DNA of 56,399 nt from an uncultured Eggerthellaceae bacterium (GTDB taxonomy: Bacteria > Actinomycetota > Coriobacteriia > Coriobacteriales > Eggerthellaceae). The translations under genes were made by a program, and so were the position numbers. The notes beneath the pieces were generated by a model. That model was given only the letters and a program-made list of their open reading frames with translations, did not search any database and was not told the DNA's origin. The stretch is taken from the NCBI GenBank assembly GCA_910588095.1, contig CAJUQH010000014.1, positions 1-56,399 on the forward strand, written 5' to 3'. Below, piece by piece: positions 56,360-56,399 of this stretch. Positions within the stretch are counted from its first letter, which is position 1. Each line of letters opens with the position of its first letter.

Positions 56360-56399
56360 ATGGGGAAGAACGTAAAAGGCACCCCGATCGTCAAGGGCC
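56360..56399 (+). CDS. Start of a gene cut by the window end
   Basis: ATG 56360 follows AGAGAGGAGAGG and opens MGKNVKGTPIVKG. Only 13 codons are present, so the product cannot be named. Confidence 0.55.
   Translation, partial: MGKNVKGTPIVKG

Overview
The window looks like a chromosome segment of a high-GC anaerobic gut actinobacterium, most likely Coriobacteriia, family Eggerthellaceae (genus not decidable from the sequence). The reasons are the strong G/C bias at third codon positions, LuxR-type regulators with an N-terminal multi-helix membrane domain, paired cytosolic molybdopterin oxidoreductase and ferredoxin-like subunits, an OFA-type MFS transporter and a type III glutamine synthetase. 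No tRNA, rRNA, CRISPR array or intact insertion sequence was seen.

Layout. 57-4816: a large secreted BspA-like repeat protein whose signal peptide is cut off from the rest by an 8-G tract. 4900-11202: a MerR regulator with an MFS exporter, a class I (DhnA-type) aldolase, an unknown protein, an FKBP-type isomerase and a glutamate-cysteine ligase-like enzyme. 11346-17379: arginine biosynthesis argC-argJ-argB-argD, interrupted between argB and argD by an orphan AAA ATPase behind 38-bp direct repeats. 17386-24680: a short LuxR protein, an amidohydrolase (MTA/SAH deaminase type), an EF-G-like GTPase, a SpoVA-like membrane protein, a small membrane protein and a radical SAM enzyme. 24909-34817: an OFA-type MFS transporter, then a membrane LuxR regulator split by a 9-G (9-C in the sense direction) tract, divergent from two trigger-factor-like proteins, HtpG, a degenerate aldo/keto reductase and a methyltransferase-acetyltransferase fusion. 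34823-37415: two paralogous membrane proteins and two small proteins, one with 12 cysteines. 37600-43019: zinc ribbon, molybdoenzyme, Fe-S subunit, zinc ribbon, LctP-type permease. 43375-49239: type III glutamine synthetase, a two-component system and a MATE transporter. 49385-49930: remnants of a DUF4143 ATPase and of a surface protein. 50089-55817: an ArsB/NhaD-type transporter, a second molybdoenzyme with its Fe-S subunit, and a membrane LuxR regulator. 56077-56399: a third zinc-ribbon protein and the start of another gene.

Two themes stand out. First, two genes (a surface protein and a membrane-bound regulator) are each broken exactly at a poly-G/C tract, and a one-base change in tract length would restore one continuous frame. 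That is the signature of slipped-strand phase variation, with homopolymer sequencing error as the main alternative. Second, three tiny proteins share one exact signature, F-R-P-P-x7-K-C-P-x-C-x10-C-x2-C-G. Two of them bracket a molybdoenzyme operon and the third lies next to the regulator of the second molybdoenzyme operon. They look like an undescribed accessory family of cytosolic molybdoenzymes that probably reduce or rearrange substrates imported by the adjacent permeases.
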